Positions 9,460 to 18,539 of a stretch of DNA of 64,000 bases are shown piece by piece. The translations under genes and the position numbers were made by a program. Position 1 is the stretch's first letter. Each line of letters begins with the position of its first letter. Source of the stretch: Lipingzhangella_A rawalii (lineage in GTDB: Bacteria; Actinomycetota; Actinomycetes; Streptosporangiales; Streptosporangiaceae). The stretch spans positions 868,001-932,000 of the forward strand of contig NZ_JAVLVT010000001.1 of the NCBI RefSeq assembly GCF_031628175.1. Direction: 5' to 3'. The notes beneath the pieces are model-generated. The model did not search any database. It worked only from the letters and a program-made list of their open reading frames with translations, and was not told where the DNA came from.

Positions 9460-9972
9460 TCAGTCGGGCGTGTCCTCCGGTGCGGACGCCTCCCCCCACT
9501 CAGCGATCATGGTGCGCAGCTGGGCGAGGTGTTCCCAAGCCCGCTGCCCGTCCGCGCTCTGGATACCCATCGCCGGCAGGCAAGTTCCGTCTGCGATATC
9601 GACCGAAACCCAGGGCTCGCCCTCGGGCATCCGCGCGTCAATGATCTCCGGCCAGGCCAGAACGCGGGTGCGCACCAGATTCACCACAGTCAACCCACTC
9701 TGGGTCGCTACGATCTTGGGACGTGCCAGCAGCGACATCGCCCAGCCCAGCACTCCCCCGAAGGCGACCATGAGTAGGCGGTCGGTGAGCTGCCAGTTGT
9801 CCGGAAGGATCACTGCGAGCACGACCATCGTCGTCACCGCCGCCACGATCAACGCATACACCACGATCCGCGCCTGGCGGGGCCGCCAGGTCACGGGCAA
9901 CCGGCTGTGCGAGTCTCCGGACACCGCGCTCACGTCCGCCTCACGTCCCGTGTGGTCACTGTTGGCTGGCAC
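9460..9972 (-). CDS. PH domain-containing membrane protein
   Basis: This 170-residue protein has two adjacent hydrophobic segments (about residues 33-75) followed by a bacterial PH-like beta domain with GLTVVNLVRTRVLAW and PWVSVDIADGTCLPAMG. Small membrane PH proteins of this kind are common directly after ribH in actinobacteria; function is unknown. The start is taken as the GTG at 9972 because GGGAAGGG lies 6 bases upstream. This overlaps the end of ribH by 17 bases, making it the last gene of the rib operon. Confidence 0.7.
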   Translation of the reverse strand: MPANSDHTGREADVSAVSGDSHSRLPVTWRPRQARIVVYALIVAAVTTMVVLAVILPDNWQLTDRLLMVAFGGVLGWAMSLLARPKIVATQSGLTVVNLVRTRVLAWPEIIDARMPEGEPWVSVDIADGTCLPAMGIQSADGQRAWEHLAQLRTMIAEWGEASAPEDTPD

Positions 9973-10495
9973 GCCGTTCCCTTCCCATCTCCGCGGCCGT
10001 GTCGTCGGCGCCAGGTGCGGACCCGTCACGTAGGTACTGGAGCAGCACTGCCGTGTCCAGCGCGGCAGCCACCGCCTCCGCGCCCTTGTCTTCGATACTG
10101 CCCGGCGCACCGGACCGCTCCTCGGCCTGGTCCTGGGTATCACAGGTCAGAATCCCATTGGCCACGGGCTGTCCGGTGTCCAGCGCCAGACGTGCCAGCC
10201 CGTGGGTCACCGACTGGCACACGTAGTCGAAGTGGGGTGTGGCCCCACGGATGACGCAGCCCAGCGCCACCACGGCATCGTGGGTGCGGGCGAGTTCCTG
10301 GGCGACCACGGGAATCTCCATCGCCCCGGCGACACGGACCATCGTGGGAGCCGTGATCCCACTGGCCGCGGCCGTGGCCCGTGCGCGCTCCACCAGGGTG
10401 TCCACGATCTCGGCGTGCCATCGGGTGGCGACAATGCCCAGGCTGAGGCCCGGTGCGGCAACGGCGCGCACCTCGGGACGTCCGGTTCCACTCAT
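9956..10495 (-). CDS. ribH: 6,7-dimethyl-8-ribityllumazine synthase
   Basis: This 179-residue protein condenses 5-amino-6-ribitylaminouracil with 3,4-dihydroxy-2-butanone 4-phosphate. Diagnostic motifs are the N-terminal ATRWHAEI (family FN-like substrate site, here with Trp), VAGAMEIPVVAQ, VALGCVIRGATPHFDYV with the catalytic His, and GILTCDTQDQAEER. The C-terminal tail of about 20 residues is longer than usual. It lies 44 bases after ribBA in the riboflavin operon. Confidence 0.95.
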   Translation of the reverse strand: MSGTGRPEVRAVAAPGLSLGIVATRWHAEIVDTLVERARATAAASGITAPTMVRVAGAMEIPVVAQELARTHDAVVALGCVIRGATPHFDYVCQSVTHGLARLALDTGQPVANGILTCDTQDQAEERSGAPGSIEDKGAEAVAAALDTAVLLQYLRDGSAPGADDTAAEMGRERRASQQ

Positions 10496-10539
10496 CTCGA
10501 TTCTCGCACTCTCGGTTGGATTGTCGATCCCGGCCGGGA

Positions 10540-11898
10540 TCAGGTGGCCGCGATCACGTCCGGCAGAGCGTGACCGAGCCGGTCCCGTTTCGTACGCAGG
10601 TAGCTGAGGTTGTCGGCGGTGACCGTCGTGGGGAGCGCCTCCCGCTGCGTCACCGCAATCCCGGCACGCTCCAAGGCCGCCAACTTCCGCGGGTTGTTGC
10701 TCAACAGACGAACCGAGTCAACCCCGATGTCGGCGAGGATCTGGGCACCGGTACTGAACTCCCGCGCGTCGGCGGGCAGCCCGAGCTGGAGGTTCGCCTC
10801 CACGGTGTCGGCTCCCTCGTCCTGGAGTCGGTAGGCGGCGAGCTTGTGCAGCAGCCCGATCCCACGGCCCTCGTGTCCCCGCAGGTAAACCAGGACCCCC
10901 TGGCCTTCCTCCGCGATCCGGGCCATCGCCGCCTCCAGCTGGGTACCACAGTCACAACGCTGGGACCCCAACACGTCCCCCGTCAGGCACTCCGAGTGGA
11001 TGCGTGCCAGCACTCCCGAACCATCACCGATATCGCCAGCGTCCCCATAGACCAGGGCCAGATGTTCGGCACCGTCGACGAGGCTGCGGTATCCGAGTGC
11101 CCGCCACGGTCCGTAGGCGTTGGGAATCCGGGTCTCCACCGTGCGTTCGACGAGACGTTCCGTCTCCAGCCGATACTCGACGAGTTGTTCCACCGAGACC
11201 AGTCGCAGGTCATGCTCGTCGGCGAATCGGCGCAGTTCCGGTAGCCGCGCCATCGTCCCGTCATCGTTAACCACCTCGGCCAGAACACCAGCCGGCCGGC
11301 GGCCGGCCAATCGAGCGAGGTCGACCGACGCTTCCGTGTGGCCCCTCCGGCTGAGCACGCCGCCGTCCCGGTAGCGCAGCGGAAGCACGTGTCCGGGCCG
11401 CACCAGCTGGTCGGCGGTACTGTCCCCGTCGGCCAGAACCCGAATCGTGTGGGAGCGGTCCGCAGCCGAGATGCCGGTACTCACCCCCGACCGGGCGTCC
11501 ACGGTCACCGTGTAGGCGGTGCGCATGCTCTCCTCGTTGTTGGCGACCATGAGCGGTAGGTTCAGCCGGTCCAGGTCCGCCCCGAGCAAGGGAACACAGA
11601 TCACACCGGAGGTGTAGCGGACCATGAAGGCGAGAAGTTCCGGAGTGGCAGCGTCGGCCGCGAAAATGATGTCGCCCTCGTTCTCCCGATCCGTGTCGTC
11701 AACCACCACCACTGGGCGACCTGCGGCGATGTCCGCGACGGCGGTGCGGATATCGTCCAGCAGGATCGGCTCATCGTCGGCTGGCCAGGCCGGGGACTCG
11801 GCCGCGGGAGCTCGGCCGGCCCCCGACTGGACGCTGCTCCCCACGGCGTCGCCTCCTGCACTGCGCGAATCACGGAACTGGCTGTCGTGGCTGCTCAC
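10540..11898 (-). CDS. ribBA: Bifunctional DHBP synthase / GTP cyclohydrolase II
   Basis: This 452-residue fusion makes both riboflavin precursors. The N-terminal domain (about 45-250) is 3,4-dihydroxy-2-butanone 4-phosphate synthase with the acidic DDTDRENEGDI site and RRGHTEA. The C-terminal domain (about 255-450) is GTP cyclohydrolase II with the zinc ligands in SECLTGDVLGSQRCDCG and the RGHEGRGIG loop. The start is set at the GTG at 11898, which overlaps the ribE stop in a GTGA junction. The frame continues open upstream inside ribE but that part is shadow. About 40 N-terminal residues are low complexity. Confidence 0.95.
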   Translation of the reverse strand: MSSHDSQFRDSRSAGGDAVGSSVQSGAGRAPAAESPAWPADDEPILLDDIRTAVADIAAGRPVVVVDDTDRENEGDIIFAADAATPELLAFMVRYTSGVICVPLLGADLDRLNLPLMVANNEESMRTAYTVTVDARSGVSTGISAADRSHTIRVLADGDSTADQLVRPGHVLPLRYRDGGVLSRRGHTEASVDLARLAGRRPAGVLAEVVNDDGTMARLPELRRFADEHDLRLVSVEQLVEYRLETERLVERTVETRIPNAYGPWRALGYRSLVDGAEHLALVYGDAGDIGDGSGVLARIHSECLTGDVLGSQRCDCGTQLEAAMARIAEEGQGVLVYLRGHEGRGIGLLHKLAAYRLQDEGADTVEANLQLGLPADAREFSTGAQILADIGVDSVRLLSNNPRKLAALERAGIAVTQREALPTTVTADNLSYLRTKRDRLGHALPDVIAAT

Positions 11899-12524
11899 CG
11901 GGTGACCCCCTGTCCGATCGTGTGGCTCATCAGACGTTCGACATACTTGGCGAGAACGTCGACCTCCAGATTGACCGCGTCTCCCGGTTCGGCGAACCCG
12001 AGCGTGGTCAGCTCCAGCGTGGTGGGGACCAGACTTACCGTGAACGACGCGTCGTCGAGCTCGGCAACCGTGAGACTGACACCATCCACGGTCACCGACC
12101 CCTTGGCCACGACATAGCGTGCGAGGTGCGCCGGCAGGGAGATCCGCACTGCCGTACTTCCCCGGCCCGGGCTCCGCTGGAGGACCTGCCCGGTGCCGTC
12201 GACATGTCCCTGCACAATGTGGCCGTCCAGGCGATCCGCGGCACGGGCGGCGCGTTCCAAATTGACGCGCGCCCCCACCCGCAGCTGACCGAGATTGGAA
12301 CAGTTCAGGGTGCGATCCATCACATCGGCCGTGAACCGGGTTCCGTCCACCCGGGTCACGGTCAGGCACACCCCGTTGACCGCGATGGAGTCACCGTGGG
12401 CGACGTCGCTGGTAACGGTTGGGCCGTTGATCATCAATTGGGTGGCGGCGACGTCGCCGCCGGCATCTGCGTGTTCGGTGACCTCGACGACTTCGCCGAG
12501 CTCCGCCACGATTCCGGTGAACAC
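11895..12524 (-). CDS. ribE: Riboflavin synthase, alpha chain
   Basis: This 209-residue protein performs the final dismutation of ribityllumazine to riboflavin. It shows the duplicated lumazine-binding barrel: FTGIVAELGEV at the N-terminus, VNGVCLTV in the first barrel and VDGVSLTV in the second. The GTG at 12524 gives the family's standard start (valine codon before FTGIVAELG). The open frame 21 codons upstream has no homology. It is the first coding gene after the FMN riboswitch. No ribD (deaminase/reductase) lies between rpe and ribE, so that step must be encoded elsewhere. Confidence 0.93.
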   Translation of the reverse strand: MFTGIVAELGEVVEVTEHADAGGDVAATQLMINGPTVTSDVAHGDSIAVNGVCLTVTRVDGTRFTADVMDRTLNCSNLGQLRVGARVNLERAARAADRLDGHIVQGHVDGTGQVLQRSPGRGSTAVRISLPAHLARYVVAKGSVTVDGVSLTVAELDDASFTVSLVPTTLELTTLGFAEPGDAVNLEVDVLAKYVERLMSHTIGQGVTR

Positions 12525-12605
12525 CTGGGAGCCATCCCCTCGTGCCTGGTCAGGCTCCGGGGTGGCGTGGGCGGCCGATACCGCCATAGGCCACGTGCGG
12601 GCGAT

Positions 12606-12622
12606 ACGGTCCGCCCGACCGT
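12606..12622 (-). promoter_or_regulatory. Small hairpin in the FMN riboswitch expression region
   Basis: ACGGTC, a 5-base loop and GACCGT form a perfect 6-bp hairpin between the FMN aptamer and ribE. It may be part of the riboswitch expression platform; this role is inferred from position only. Confidence 0.35.
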
Positions 12623-12629
12623 GACCTCA

Positions 12630-12758
12630 CGCGCGCTTCCTCCCATCCGGACTTTCACCGTCGGCACCGGAATTTCACCGGTTCAGCCGGCCGATGGCTT
12701 CGGCCGGGTCGCGGACTGTCACCGCCGGTTCGGAGTTTCACCGACCCCGGAGCACGCG
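12630..12758 (-). promoter_or_regulatory. FMN riboswitch (RFN element)
   Basis: Reading the minus strand, the conserved RFN blocks appear in order: GGTGAAACTCC, ACCGGCGGTGACAGTCCGCG, ACCGGTGAAATTCCGGTGCC and GACGGTGAAAGTCCGGATG, followed by GGAGGAAGCG. The ends pair as CGCGTGCT with AGCGCGCG, an 8-bp P1 stem with one G-T pair. It sits 105 bases upstream of ribE and should shut the riboflavin genes down when FMN is abundant. The SD-like GGGAGG at the aptamer's 3' end is too far from ribE to be its ribosome-binding site. Confidence 0.95.
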
Positions 12759-12878
12759 TTCATCGTGTCACTGAACAAGTGTGCCACGGCTGAGCATTCC
12801 GCGCCGCACCGGATCCACAGCCCGAAATGTAACCTGCCCCACACGCCGGGCCAGGGACCGTTCCCGCGTCCAGCGGCC

Positions 12879-13553
12879 TCAGGTCGTGCAGCGGTGCGCC
12901 TCTTCGGCTCGGGAACGGAGTGCACGCACGGCTTGTGCCGGATCGTCGGCGCTGTACACAGCCGATCCTGCAACGAATACGTCGGCGCCGGCGTCGGAAC
13001 ACCGCTCGATCGTCTCGGCGCTGACCCCACCGTCCACCTGTAGCCAAACGCTACCGCCGGCCGCGTCCACGATTTCGCGGGCACGACGCACCTTCGGCAG
13101 CACGACGTCGAGGAAGCGTTGCCCGCCGAATCCCGGTTCCACGGTCATCAACAGCAGCATGTCCATCTCCCCGAGCAGGTCCCGGTAGGGCTCCACCGGG
13201 GACGCTGGGTTCAGGGCCAGTCCGGCCCGTGCCCCGTGGCGGCGGATCTCGCGGAGGGTGCGCACCGGAGCGGATGCCGCCTCCGCGTGAATCGTGACAC
13301 TGCCGGCCCCCGCCTCGGCGTAGGGGGGTGCCCACCGGTCCGGATCCTCGATCATGAGGTGGCAGTCCAACGGCAGTGCGGCCGACTTGCGTAGAGACTC
13401 CACGATCGGGAGCCCCAGGGTCAGGTTCGGAACGAAATGGTTGTCCATCACGTCGACGTGCAGCCAGTCAGCGGTCTCGGCGACGGCGGCCGCCTCCTCG
13501 GCCAGGTGCGCGAAGTCGGCGGACAGGATGCTGGGAGAGATCTGGATCGCCAC
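12879..13553 (-). CDS. rpe: Ribulose-phosphate 3-epimerase
   Basis: This 224-residue TIM-barrel enzyme interconverts ribulose 5-phosphate and xylulose 5-phosphate in the pentose phosphate pathway. Family signatures are SPSILSADFAHL, LHVDVMDNHFVPNLTLG with metal ligands, DCHLMIEDPDRW, TVEPGFGGQRF and QVDGGVSAET. The length is standard. It is downstream of rsmB (48-base gap) and upstream of the FMN riboswitch. Ribulose 5-phosphate is also the substrate of RibB, which may explain its stable linkage with rib genes. Confidence 0.95.
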   Translation of the reverse strand: MAIQISPSILSADFAHLAEEAAAVAETADWLHVDVMDNHFVPNLTLGLPIVESLRKSAALPLDCHLMIEDPDRWAPPYAEAGAGSVTIHAEAASAPVRTLREIRRHGARAGLALNPASPVEPYRDLLGEMDMLLLMTVEPGFGGQRFLDVVLPKVRRAREIVDAAGGSVWLQVDGGVSAETIERCSDAGADVFVAGSAVYSADDPAQAVRALRSRAEEAHRCTT

Positions 13554-13601
13554 GCCGGTGATTCTATCGGGAACCCGTTGTCCAGCGATAACGAGGCGGG
13601 A

Positions 13602-15128
13602 CTACTCCCGCCGGCGTAGCAACGCCAGGAAGATCGCATCGGTGCCGTGTCGGTGTGGCCAGAACTGGGCGAACTCTCCGTGCGAACCGGCGGCCAGGCC
13701 CGTCAGCGCCTGCGCCTGCTCGGTATGCCGCGGCTGTACGGCGTGGTGCGTCGGCTCGTCCTCCGAGGGCGGAGTGTGCGACACGACCGACAGAATGTGG
13801 TCCACCGCGGGCAACCGCTCGATATCGCCACGTCTCGCCTCCACAGCTGCAACGACCTCGGTGGTCTCGGCCCGGTGTGGAGAGCAGGTGACATAGGCGA
13901 CCACACCTCCCGGCCGCGCCGCCGCAACGGCCTGGTCCAGCAGGTCGATCTGGAGCGGAACCAGGTCTGCGAGACTCTCGGGGGCGCGTCGCCACCGGGC
14001 TTCGGGGCGGCGCCGCAACGCCCCGAGTCCAGTACAGGGGGCGTCAACCAGGACACGGTCAAAGGCCCCGGCCTGCCAGGGCGGCCTGGTTCCGTCCGCG
14101 ACGACGACACGCCCGGCGTCCGCAACCGTTCCACGCAACGCCTCGGCGACCAGCCCAGCACGACCAGGGCGAACTTCGGCGGCCAGGAGCCGCGCGGAAC
14201 TCTGCCCGGCCAGGTTGGCCAAGAGCGCCGCCTTGCCGCCGGGACCCGAGCAGACATCGAGCCAGCGCTGGTCTCTGCCGTGCAGCGGCACCCGGCCCAG
14301 GGCCAGGGCGACCAGTTGACTGGCCTCGTCCTGTACCGCGGCGTGTCCCTGCCGCACCAGCTCCATCCGAGCCGGGTCGCCCTCGTTGAGTTCGGCGGCG
14401 TAGGGCGAGTAGCGCCCGGGGTGTGCTCCCTCGGCGACCAGTTCGGAGACCGTGGCCCGTCCGGGTTTGGCGAGCAGGGACACCAGGGGGCGTTCGTTAT
14501 GTGCGGTGAGGAGATGCCGGGTCTCGGTGAGGTCTGTTGGGGTGTCGGTTTGCTCCCCGAGTGCCTCGGCCAGCGCGGACACGATCCACTCTGGGTGGCT
14601 GTGGCGCAGCGCCAGCCCAGCCACCGGGTCGCGGCTATGGTCCGGAGCGAGGATCGCCAGCCACGCCTCGCGGTCACGAGCTCCCACCCTGCGCAGGACC
14701 GCGTTAACGAAACGGGCGCGCTGTTGGCCGACTATACGCCGCGCCACGTTCACTGTGGCGCTGACCGCGATATGCGCGGGTACCGCCATCGCAAGCAGCT
14801 GGTGGGCACCGAGCCGTAGCAGCGGCAGTACCTCGTCGTCCACGGATCTCAGGGAACGGTCGACGCACGTGTCGAGGATCGCGTCATAGGTGCCCTGGTT
14901 ACGCAGGGTCCCGTAGGTGAGTTCTGTCGCCAGGGCCGCGTCCCGCCCGCTGAGGCCCTGTTCCGTGAGGACTCGGGGCAACAACAGATTCGCATAGGAA
15001 TCGCGCTGTGCGACGGCCCGTAGAACGGTGTAGGCCACCCGACGTGCGCGATCCCGGCCTGGGGTGCGCTGACCGTCGAGGTGGGTGTTCGCGGCTGTCT
15101 GGTCACCACGTGCCACGGTGCCTCGCAT
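13602..15128 (-). CDS. rsmB: 16S rRNA (cytosine(967)-C5)-methyltransferase
   Basis: This 508-residue protein has an N-terminal NusB-like RNA-binding domain (about 28-170, with YANLLLPRVL and RFVNAVLRRV). A C-terminal Rossmann methyltransferase carries the SAM motif DVCSGPGGKAALLA, VDAPCTGLGALRRRPEARW with one conserved Cys, and VAYVTCSPHRAET with the catalytic Cys. The order TCSPHRAET fits RsmB/Fmu. It lies between fmt and rpe, the usual actinobacterial arrangement. The C-terminus holds an insertion (about residues 430-480) rich in His, Pro and Glu. Confidence 0.93.
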   Translation of the reverse strand: MRGTVARGDQTAANTHLDGQRTPGRDRARRVAYTVLRAVAQRDSYANLLLPRVLTEQGLSGRDAALATELTYGTLRNQGTYDAILDTCVDRSLRSVDDEVLPLLRLGAHQLLAMAVPAHIAVSATVNVARRIVGQQRARFVNAVLRRVGARDREAWLAILAPDHSRDPVAGLALRHSHPEWIVSALAEALGEQTDTPTDLTETRHLLTAHNERPLVSLLAKPGRATVSELVAEGAHPGRYSPYAAELNEGDPARMELVRQGHAAVQDEASQLVALALGRVPLHGRDQRWLDVCSGPGGKAALLANLAGQSSARLLAAEVRPGRAGLVAEALRGTVADAGRVVVADGTRPPWQAGAFDRVLVDAPCTGLGALRRRPEARWRRAPESLADLVPLQIDLLDQAVAAARPGGVVAYVTCSPHRAETTEVVAAVEARRGDIERLPAVDHILSVVSHTPPSEDEPTHHAVQPRHTEQAQALTGLAAGSHGEFAQFWPHRHGTDAIFLALLRRRE

Positions 15129-15143
15129 TCTCGAACCGTCCGT

Positions 15144-16109
15144 TCAGGATGAGCCGGTCGGTGCGCACCCGATACTCCCCAATCGCTCGTCCGGATCGGG
15201 GTGGCTTCCCCGGGCCCACTCCACGGCGCTCATCCGCCGCTTCCCCTGGGGCTGGACCTCCCCGAGCACCACGGGATGACTTGCCGTTCCCACGAGGACA
15301 TCCTGCTTTGTGGCCGCGACCTGGCCGGGCTCCAGCCCGTGCTCGCCTCCGGCCCGGGCGGCGGGGTCGACAGGGCCGAGTTTGAGCCGTGTTCCCCGAA
15401 ACGTGGTCCAGGCCCCCGGGGTGGGAGTGCAGGCACGGATGAGCCGGTCCACGGCGGGTGCCGGATTCGACCAGTCAACCTGGGCGTCATCCGAGGTGAG
15501 CTTGCCAGCATAGGTCACCCCGTCGGGGGGCTGGGGCTGGGGAACGAGGGTTTGGGCGGCGATTCCGTCGAGGGTGCGCACCAGCAGCTCGGCCCCGCAG
15601 TTGGACAGCCGCTCCAGGAGGTCGCCACTGGTGTCCCGCGGCCGTACAGGCTCGGTGACTGTCCCGAACACGGGGCCAGCGTCCAGTTCGGGCACGATCC
15701 GAAATGTCGTGGCGCCGGTAACGTCGTCGCCGTGGAGTATGGCGTGCTGAACCGGGGCCGCGCCACGCCAGGAGGGCAGCACGGAAAAGTGGAGGTTCAC
15801 CCAGCCGTATCGGGGAATCTCCAGGGCCGAGCTGGGCAGTAGGGCACCGTAGGCGACCACGGGGCAGCAGTCGGGTGCGAGCTCGCCCAGCCGCTCCAGA
15901 AAGGCGGGATCGCCGGCTCGGTGTGGCCGCAGGATCTCCACCCCCGCCCGTTGCGCCCGCTCGGCAACCGGGCTGGGACGGGGTTTGCGGCCGCGGCCGG
16001 CGTTGGCGTCGGGTCGCGTCACGACGGCAACCACCTCGTGCGCCGATTCCAACAGGGCGTCCAGGGAGGGCACGGCCACCTCAGGTGTCCCGGCGAACAC
16101 CACCCGCAT
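15144..16109 (-). CDS. fmt: Methionyl-tRNA formyltransferase
   Basis: This 321-residue enzyme formylates initiator Met-tRNA. The formyl-transferase domain has VFAGTPEVAVPSLDAL, the catalytic NLHFSVLPSWRGAAPV (Asn, His) and ELDAGPVFG with the Asp. The C-terminal OB-like domain starts around residue 210 (YAGKLTSDDAQVDW). It is divergent from priA and heads the fmt-rsmB-rpe-rib run. Peptide deformylase, which often sits beside fmt, is not present here. Confidence 0.95.
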   Translation of the reverse strand: MRVVFAGTPEVAVPSLDALLESAHEVVAVVTRPDANAGRGRKPRPSPVAERAQRAGVEILRPHRAGDPAFLERLGELAPDCCPVVAYGALLPSSALEIPRYGWVNLHFSVLPSWRGAAPVQHAILHGDDVTGATTFRIVPELDAGPVFGTVTEPVRPRDTSGDLLERLSNCGAELLVRTLDGIAAQTLVPQPQPPDGVTYAGKLTSDDAQVDWSNPAPAVDRLIRACTPTPGAWTTFRGTRLKLGPVDPAARAGGEHGLEPGQVAATKQDVLVGTASHPVVLGEVQPQGKRRMSAVEWARGSHPDPDERLGSIGCAPTGSS

Positions 16110-16269
16110 CAGCTACTGCCTCGTCTCCTCGTCGCAATTTTCGTCGCACGGCCGGCAGAGCCTCCAGAAATGTCGCCGGCGGCCCAAGTCTAGGCCGTAG
16201 TCAGACCGCAGTGGCCCGAACACCACAGTGTCCCGCAGGATCCGCCGGCTGGTCGGAGCGTGCGCATCG

Positions 16270-18369
16270 ATGCCGCCCGGGGTCTCTGGTAAGACGGGAG
16301 GCGTGACCGGGACCGCCAGCGAGCCTCGGGACAGCTCCACGCAGTCGGGCGGGGACGCGTTGTTCGATCTCCCCCGGGCCAAGGCCGAGGCGCGGGCGCA
16401 GCGCCCGCAACCGCGCCAGCCGGCTGCCGAGCAGCCCGTGGCACGCGTACTCGTCGACACTCCGCTCCCCCATCTCGACCGCCCCTTCGACTATCTCGTT
16501 CCCGCGGAGATGGACGTTCGGGTGCGGCCGGGCTGCCGGGTGCGGGTCCGTTTCGCCGGGCAACAGCTCGCCGGGCTGGTCCTGGAACGGGTGGCGTGCT
16601 CCGAGCATCAGGGGCGCCTGTCCTACCTAAGCCAGGTGGTGTCCACGGAGGTGGTACTGACTCCAGAAATCGCGGCGCTGACCAGGGCTGTGGCCGACCG
16701 GTACGCCGGAACCCAGGCGGACGTACTACGTCTGGCGGTACCACCACGCCACGCACGCGTGGAGCAGGAACCCGCTCCGGAGGCGGCGGGCACCCCCGAT
16801 GCTCCGTCGCCCGGCCCGTGGCTGGACTACACCTCGGGTGAGAGCTTCCTCGCCGCCCTGCGGGCCGGAGGGGCACCGCGGGCGGTTTGGGATGCCCTGC
16901 CCGGCCCCGACTGGGCGACAGCAATCGGCGTCGCGGTGGCAACCGTGTTGTCCCGCGGCCGGGGCGCCGTGGTCGTTGTTCCGGATGGCCGCGACGTCGC
17001 CACGGTCGACAACGCGCTTCGGGACCTTCTGGGGCCGGATCATCATGTCGCACTCACCGCGGATCTGGGGCCCGCCGAGCGGTACCGGCGCTGGCTGCGT
17101 GTGGTGCGCGGGCAGGTCCGGGCCGCGGTCGGAACGCGTTCCGCAATGTTCGCACCCGTACACGATCTCGGCTTGGTCGTCCTGTGGGACGACGGCAGTG
17201 ACGTGCACTGCGAGCCACACGCTCCCTATCCGCACGCGCGTACTGTGCTCGCTCTCCGGGCGCACCAGGCCGCAGCGGGAGCTCTCCTCGGTGGACGGAC
17301 GCGCACGACCGACACCACCATGCTGATTGCCAGTGGATGGGCGAATCCGCTGAGCGCGTCCCGGGACACTGTACGGCGGCGCGCCCCCCGGGTGCGCCCC
17401 GCCGGTGACGACACCGAGATCGCACGCGACCCGGAAGCGCGTACGGCGCGACTACCGGCGGTCGCGCTGCGGGTGGCCCGTGCAGCCCTGCGCGATGGTC
17501 CGGTTCTTGTGCAGGTTCCACGACGCGGCTATCTGGAGGCCCTGGCCTGTACCCAGTGCCGCGAACCCGCGCGATGCGCCGGATGCCACGGACCGTTGGC
17601 ACTGCGCAGTGCGCACGCCATTCCGTTCTGCCGGTGGTGTGGACGGATCGCCGGGGAGTGGCGATGTCCGGAGTGTGGAAACCATCGTCTTCGGGCGGTC
17701 ACAGTGGGGGCGCGTCGAACCGCCGAGGAGTTGGGCCGGGCCTTCCCTTCGGTGCCGGTCGTGACGTCGGGGCGGGAACCGGGCCACTCCCGCGTGGTGC
17801 CCTCGGTGCAGGACCGGCCGGCGCTGGTGATCGCGACCCCTGGTGCCGAACCGGTTGCTGCGGGGGGCTACTCTGCGGCGCTACTGCTGGACGGGTGGGC
17901 GTTGTTGGGGCGGGCCGATCTGCGGGCGGGCGAGGAGGCACTGCGTCGGTGGTGTAACGCGGCGGCGCTGGTGCGTGCGGCCAGCGCGGGTGGACAGGTC
18001 GTGGTGCTGGCCGAGCCTGATCTTGCCCCAACCCAGGCCCTGGTTCGCTGGGACCCGGCCACCTTCGCCGAGCGGGAGCTGGAGGAGCGTCGGGAACTCG
18101 GGTTTCCCCCGGCCACCACCATGGCGGCGGTAACCGGCCGCACGGCGCATGTCCGGGAAGTGCTGGATCAGCTTCGTCTGCCCGAGGACGCGGAGTTGCT
18201 GGGCCCGGTCTCCATCGACGACCAGGACCACCAGCGAGCGCTGCTGCGGGTGCCCCGCGCCTCGGCCTGGCGCCTGGCCCACGCTTTGAAAACCGCGGCG
18301 GCGTCCCGCAGTGCCCGCAGGGAGGAACATGTCACCCGGGTCTACATGGATCCACTGGAGGTCGTGTGA
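16270..18369 (+). CDS. priA: PriA-like primosomal protein, ATPase motifs lost
   Basis: This 699-residue protein keeps the PriA layout: an N-terminal 3'-DNA-binding domain (VLVDTPLPHLDRPFDYLVP) and a zinc-binding region with four CxxC-type pairs (CTQC, CAGC, CRWC, CPEC). The helicase core is eroded. Where GVTGSGKT should be, the sequence reads around GAVVVVPDGRDVATV, and the DEEH box is replaced by LVVLWDDGSDV. It is therefore probably a non-helicase replication-restart or structural protein, as annotated in other actinobacteria. The start is uncertain: ATG 16270, GTG 16303 (GGGAGG only one base away) or GTG 16228. Confidence 0.85.
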   Translation: MPPGVSGKTGGVTGTASEPRDSSTQSGGDALFDLPRAKAEARAQRPQPRQPAAEQPVARVLVDTPLPHLDRPFDYLVPAEMDVRVRPGCRVRVRFAGQQLAGLVLERVACSEHQGRLSYLSQVVSTEVVLTPEIAALTRAVADRYAGTQADVLRLAVPPRHARVEQEPAPEAAGTPDAPSPGPWLDYTSGESFLAALRAGGAPRAVWDALPGPDWATAIGVAVATVLSRGRGAVVVVPDGRDVATVDNALRDLLGPDHHVALTADLGPAERYRRWLRVVRGQVRAAVGTRSAMFAPVHDLGLVVLWDDGSDVHCEPHAPYPHARTVLALRAHQAAAGALLGGRTRTTDTTMLIASGWANPLSASRDTVRRRAPRVRPAGDDTEIARDPEARTARLPAVALRVARAALRDGPVLVQVPRRGYLEALACTQCREPARCAGCHGPLALRSAHAIPFCRWCGRIAGEWRCPECGNHRLRAVTVGARRTAEELGRAFPSVPVVTSGREPGHSRVVPSVQDRPALVIATPGAEPVAAGGYSAALLLDGWALLGRADLRAGEEALRRWCNAAALVRAASAGGQVVVLAEPDLAPTQALVRWDPATFAERELEERRELGFPPATTMAAVTGRTAHVREVLDQLRLPEDAELLGPVSIDDQDHQRALLRVPRASAWRLAHALKTAAASRSARREEHVTRVYMDPLEVV

Positions 18370-18539
18370 CGGGCATGGCGCCCAAAGGTGGTGGCGGCCC
18401 GGTGTCCCGGCCCGAGACGGTGCTGATTGCGTGGCCTAACCACGATCGGGGAGACTGGACCTGCTGCCCTCTACGCTGAGGACTGCCGGGTACGGTCGTC
18501 CTGCCAGGCGAGAGTCTCCAGTCATCGTGGAAGACACGT

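Noticed and set aside
11899..12369. N-terminal extension of ribBA by 157 codons
   Set aside because: The extension lies inside ribE; the GTG at 11898 overlapping the ribE stop is the natural coupled start.
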